Source: CAWBCR01 sp963787375 (GTDB lineage Bacteria > Chloroflexota > Anaerolineae > Aggregatilineales > UBA3940). Taken from it: a stretch of 64,000 nucleotides of DNA. The notes beneath the pieces are model-generated. The model was not told the DNA's origin and ran no database searches. It worked only from the letters and a program-made list of their open reading frames with translations. A program made the translations under genes and the position numbers. Each line of letters begins with the position of its first letter. Within the stretch, counting starts at the first letter, position 1. The stretch is taken from NCBI GenBank assembly GCA_963787375.1, contig CAWBCR010000016.1, positions 1 to 64,000 on the forward strand, in the 5' to 3' direction. Positions 62,552 through 64,000 of the stretch are shown here, in pieces.

Positions 62552-63109
62552 GCGACGGCTGGGACATACTTGACGAGGACGAGCTGTTGAACCGCCCACC
62601 CTGGGTGCGTGTCGTCGCCGAAACCATTCGCCTGGAGGACGGCCAGACCGTCGTCCACGACTTCTATCGTGTCGATATCCCGGATTTCGCCATCATGTTC
62701 GCCCTCACGGCTGACGGACGCGTGCCGCTCGTCGAGCAGTACCGGCATGGCGTGCGCCGCCGCGTGCTGGAGCTGCCCGCTGGCGGCATCTTCGGCGATG
62801 AAGCGCCGCTGGCAGCCGCGCAGCGCGAGCTTCTTGAAGAAGCAGGGATCGAGTTCCTCGCAGTGGATCCCGCTGGGCGTCCTGACCATCGACCCCAACC
62901 GGGGCTGCGGGCATGCCCATGTGTACCTCGCCCTCGACGCCGTGCGCGTTGCCGCGCCTGATCCTGGCGACCTGTCACAGCAGACCGTCCATTTCTTCAC
63001 CCTGGATCAGGTTCGCGCCTTCTGGACCACTCCCGACTGCCCGATAGCCTCTTCCACCGCCGCCATCGGCCTGGCGCTGGCCTACCTGAGCACGCACGGC
63101 AGCGTGTAA
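62548..63109 (+). CDS. NUDIX hydrolase, ADP-ribose pyrophosphatase type (one frameshift)
   Basis: About 186 residues. NUDIX box GIFGDEAPLAAAQRELLEEAGI (G-x5-E-x7-REUxEExGU, counting from the preceding Gly) lies around residue 75-97, and RVPLVEQYRHGVRRRVLELP is typical of ADP-sugar pyrophosphatases. The frame changes near 62855-62865; after it the sequence continues as QWIPLGVLTIDPNRGCG in a different frame and ends at 63109. One missing or extra base explains it. ATG overlaps the rimO stop. Confidence 0.85.
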
Positions 63110-63209
63110 TCGCCCGGAAACCGTCAGGATCAGGCTGGCAAAGCCGTCCGCCGGTCGTTATACTGCTGTCGGATATGTTTGTGCGTACCGGTAGTGTGTT
63201 GGAGTCAGC

Positions 63210-64000
63210 GTGAACCCGTCGTCGCGATTTTTCCGCAACTTTGATTACGTCCTGCTGGTGGTCAGCATCATCCTGATCATTTTCGGCGTGATGATGATCG
63301 CCAGTGCCACGCACGACGTCCCCAGCCTGGCAGACCGTGTCAACAGCCAGATTTTGTACGGCATCGTCGGCATCGCGCTGGTGCTGGTGCTGGCTGCAAT
63401 TGACTACCGTCTGCTGACCGGTGTCTACCTGTGGATTTACGGCGGCCTCGTCGCCATTCTGGCAGTGACCGGCCTGCTGGGCGTCGAGGGTGAAGCCGGC
63501 GCACAGAGCTGGATCAACCTGGGCGTGGCGGGCTTTCAGCCCTCTGAGCTGGCCAAGATCCTGCTGATCGTCGTGCTGGCGCAGCAGCTTGCCCGCAACG
63601 CCGATCAGATCCATAAGCTGTCAACTATTATCAAATCGCTGCTGTTCGTCGCTCTGCCGGTCTTCTTCATCTTCATCCAGCCCGACCTGGGCATCACCAT
63701 CCTGGTGCTGGTGGTATGGTTCGTGATGGTGTGGGTAGCCGGTATGCGCTGGGAGCATATCGCGCTGTTTGCCGTCGTTGGGCTGGCTGCCGCCCCGCTG
63801 ATCTGGTCACGCATGGAGCCATACCAGCAGTCGCGCATCGCCGTATTCATCAGCCCCCAGTCGGACCCCGACGCCTACTACAACATCGGTCAGGCGTTGA
63901 CGGCTATCGGCAACGGCGGCCTGTTAGGGCGCGGCTACATGCTGGGTTCGCAAAGCCAGGGGCGCTTTCTGCGCGTGCGCCACACCGACTTCATTTTTGC
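63210..64000 (+). CDS. rodA: RodA/FtsW-type peptidoglycan glycosyltransferase, 3'-truncated by window end
   Basis: 263 codons visible, open to the window edge. SEDS family polytopic protein: YVLLVVSIILIIFGVMMIAS first helix, GFQPSELAKILLIVVLA, FIQPDLGITILVLVVW and IGNGGLLGRGYMLGSQSQGRF signatures. RodA is preferred to FtsW because rodZ is two genes upstream, but the distinction needs the rest of the gene. GTG 63210 follows GGAG by six bases. A TATACT box (63159-63164) upstream is a possible -10. Confidence 0.88.
   Translation, partial: MNPSSRFFRNFDYVLLVVSIILIIFGVMMIASATHDVPSLADRVNSQILYGIVGIALVLVLAAIDYRLLTGVYLWIYGGLVAILAVTGLLGVEGEAGAQSWINLGVAGFQPSELAKILLIVVLAQQLARNADQIHKLSTIIKSLLFVALPVFFIFIQPDLGITILVLVVWFVMVWVAGMRWEHIALFAVVGLAAAPLIWSRMEPYQQSRIAVFISPQSDPDAYYNIGQALTAIGNGGLLGRGYMLGSQSQGRFLRVRHTDFIF

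Noticed and set aside
61151..62599. Long open frame (482 codons) antisense to rimO
   Set aside because: Mirror of a well-conserved gene; composition typical of antisense frames and no motif found.

Overview
The window is GC-rich bacterial chromosome, most likely from an uncultured or draft-assembled member of the Chloroflexota (Anaerolineae-like). This is inferred from the ensemble, not from a 16S gene: Thr/Pro-rich extracytoplasmic stalks, many GT39-type membrane glycosyltransferases, a fused double-ATPase ECF transporter, Uma2, T-box control and HD-GYP/PAS kinases with 'YxxDLxxxY' helices. There is no rRNA, CRISPR array or insertion sequence. One tRNA (Ala, CGC) is present.

Layout. 1-2235: 5'-truncated methionine synthase (metH) broken by about seven frameshifts. 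2271-6026 (minus): DUF58 protein and TgpA-like transglutaminase. 6171-9869 (plus): CopD-like membrane protein, GT39 glycosyltransferase and RNA 3'-phosphate cyclase. 9924-11456: divergent Uma2 nuclease and an iodotyrosine-deiodinase-like nitroreductase. 11519-15524 (minus): a leucine-specific T-box riboswitch (specifier CUC) leading a thioredoxin-like lipoprotein with an in-frame UGA in place of the first Cys of its CxxC motif and a bacterial SECIS-like hairpin just downstream (predicted selenoprotein), then a cupin, a possible Leu-codon leader peptide and leuS. 15566-17110: GT39. 17162-19748 (minus): alpha-glucan phosphorylase. 20011-25632 (plus): radA, a membrane-anchored subtilase and an SLC13 permease. 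25643-30789 (minus): a MocR-PPOX-EcfS-EcfAA-EcfT operon, predicted to import a vitamin, plausibly B6. 30887-31624: anchored SleB-like protein. 31681-37978 (minus): four overlapping genes for two Fe-S PD-(D/E)XK nucleases and two helicase-type ATPases. 38259-40745: clpC. 41027-50853 (plus): surface-glycan cluster (membrane proteins, SDR epimerase, wecC, GT39, two GT4, asnB-like amidotransferase). 50915-53254 (minus): tandem DUF427 protein and zwf. 53430-58683 (minus): five two-component genes. 58875-58947: tRNA-Ala. 59094-64000 (plus): rplI, rodZ, rimO, NUDIX and the start of rodA/ftsW.

The most remarkable region is 11519-15524, where a Leu T-box and a putative Sec-redoxin share a transcription unit with leuS. 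Next is 31681-37978, which looks like an AddAB-type resection machine split into four translationally coupled subunits, or a new defence/repair module.

Caution: six genes (metH, tgpA, glgP, the subtilase, asnB, the NUDIX gene) carry single-base frameshifts, often in G/C runs, while long genes such as leuS, clpC and uvrD are intact. This pattern fits residual assembly indels better than gene decay, except perhaps for metH. Gene symbols and functions are from recognised motifs and context only; no database search was run.
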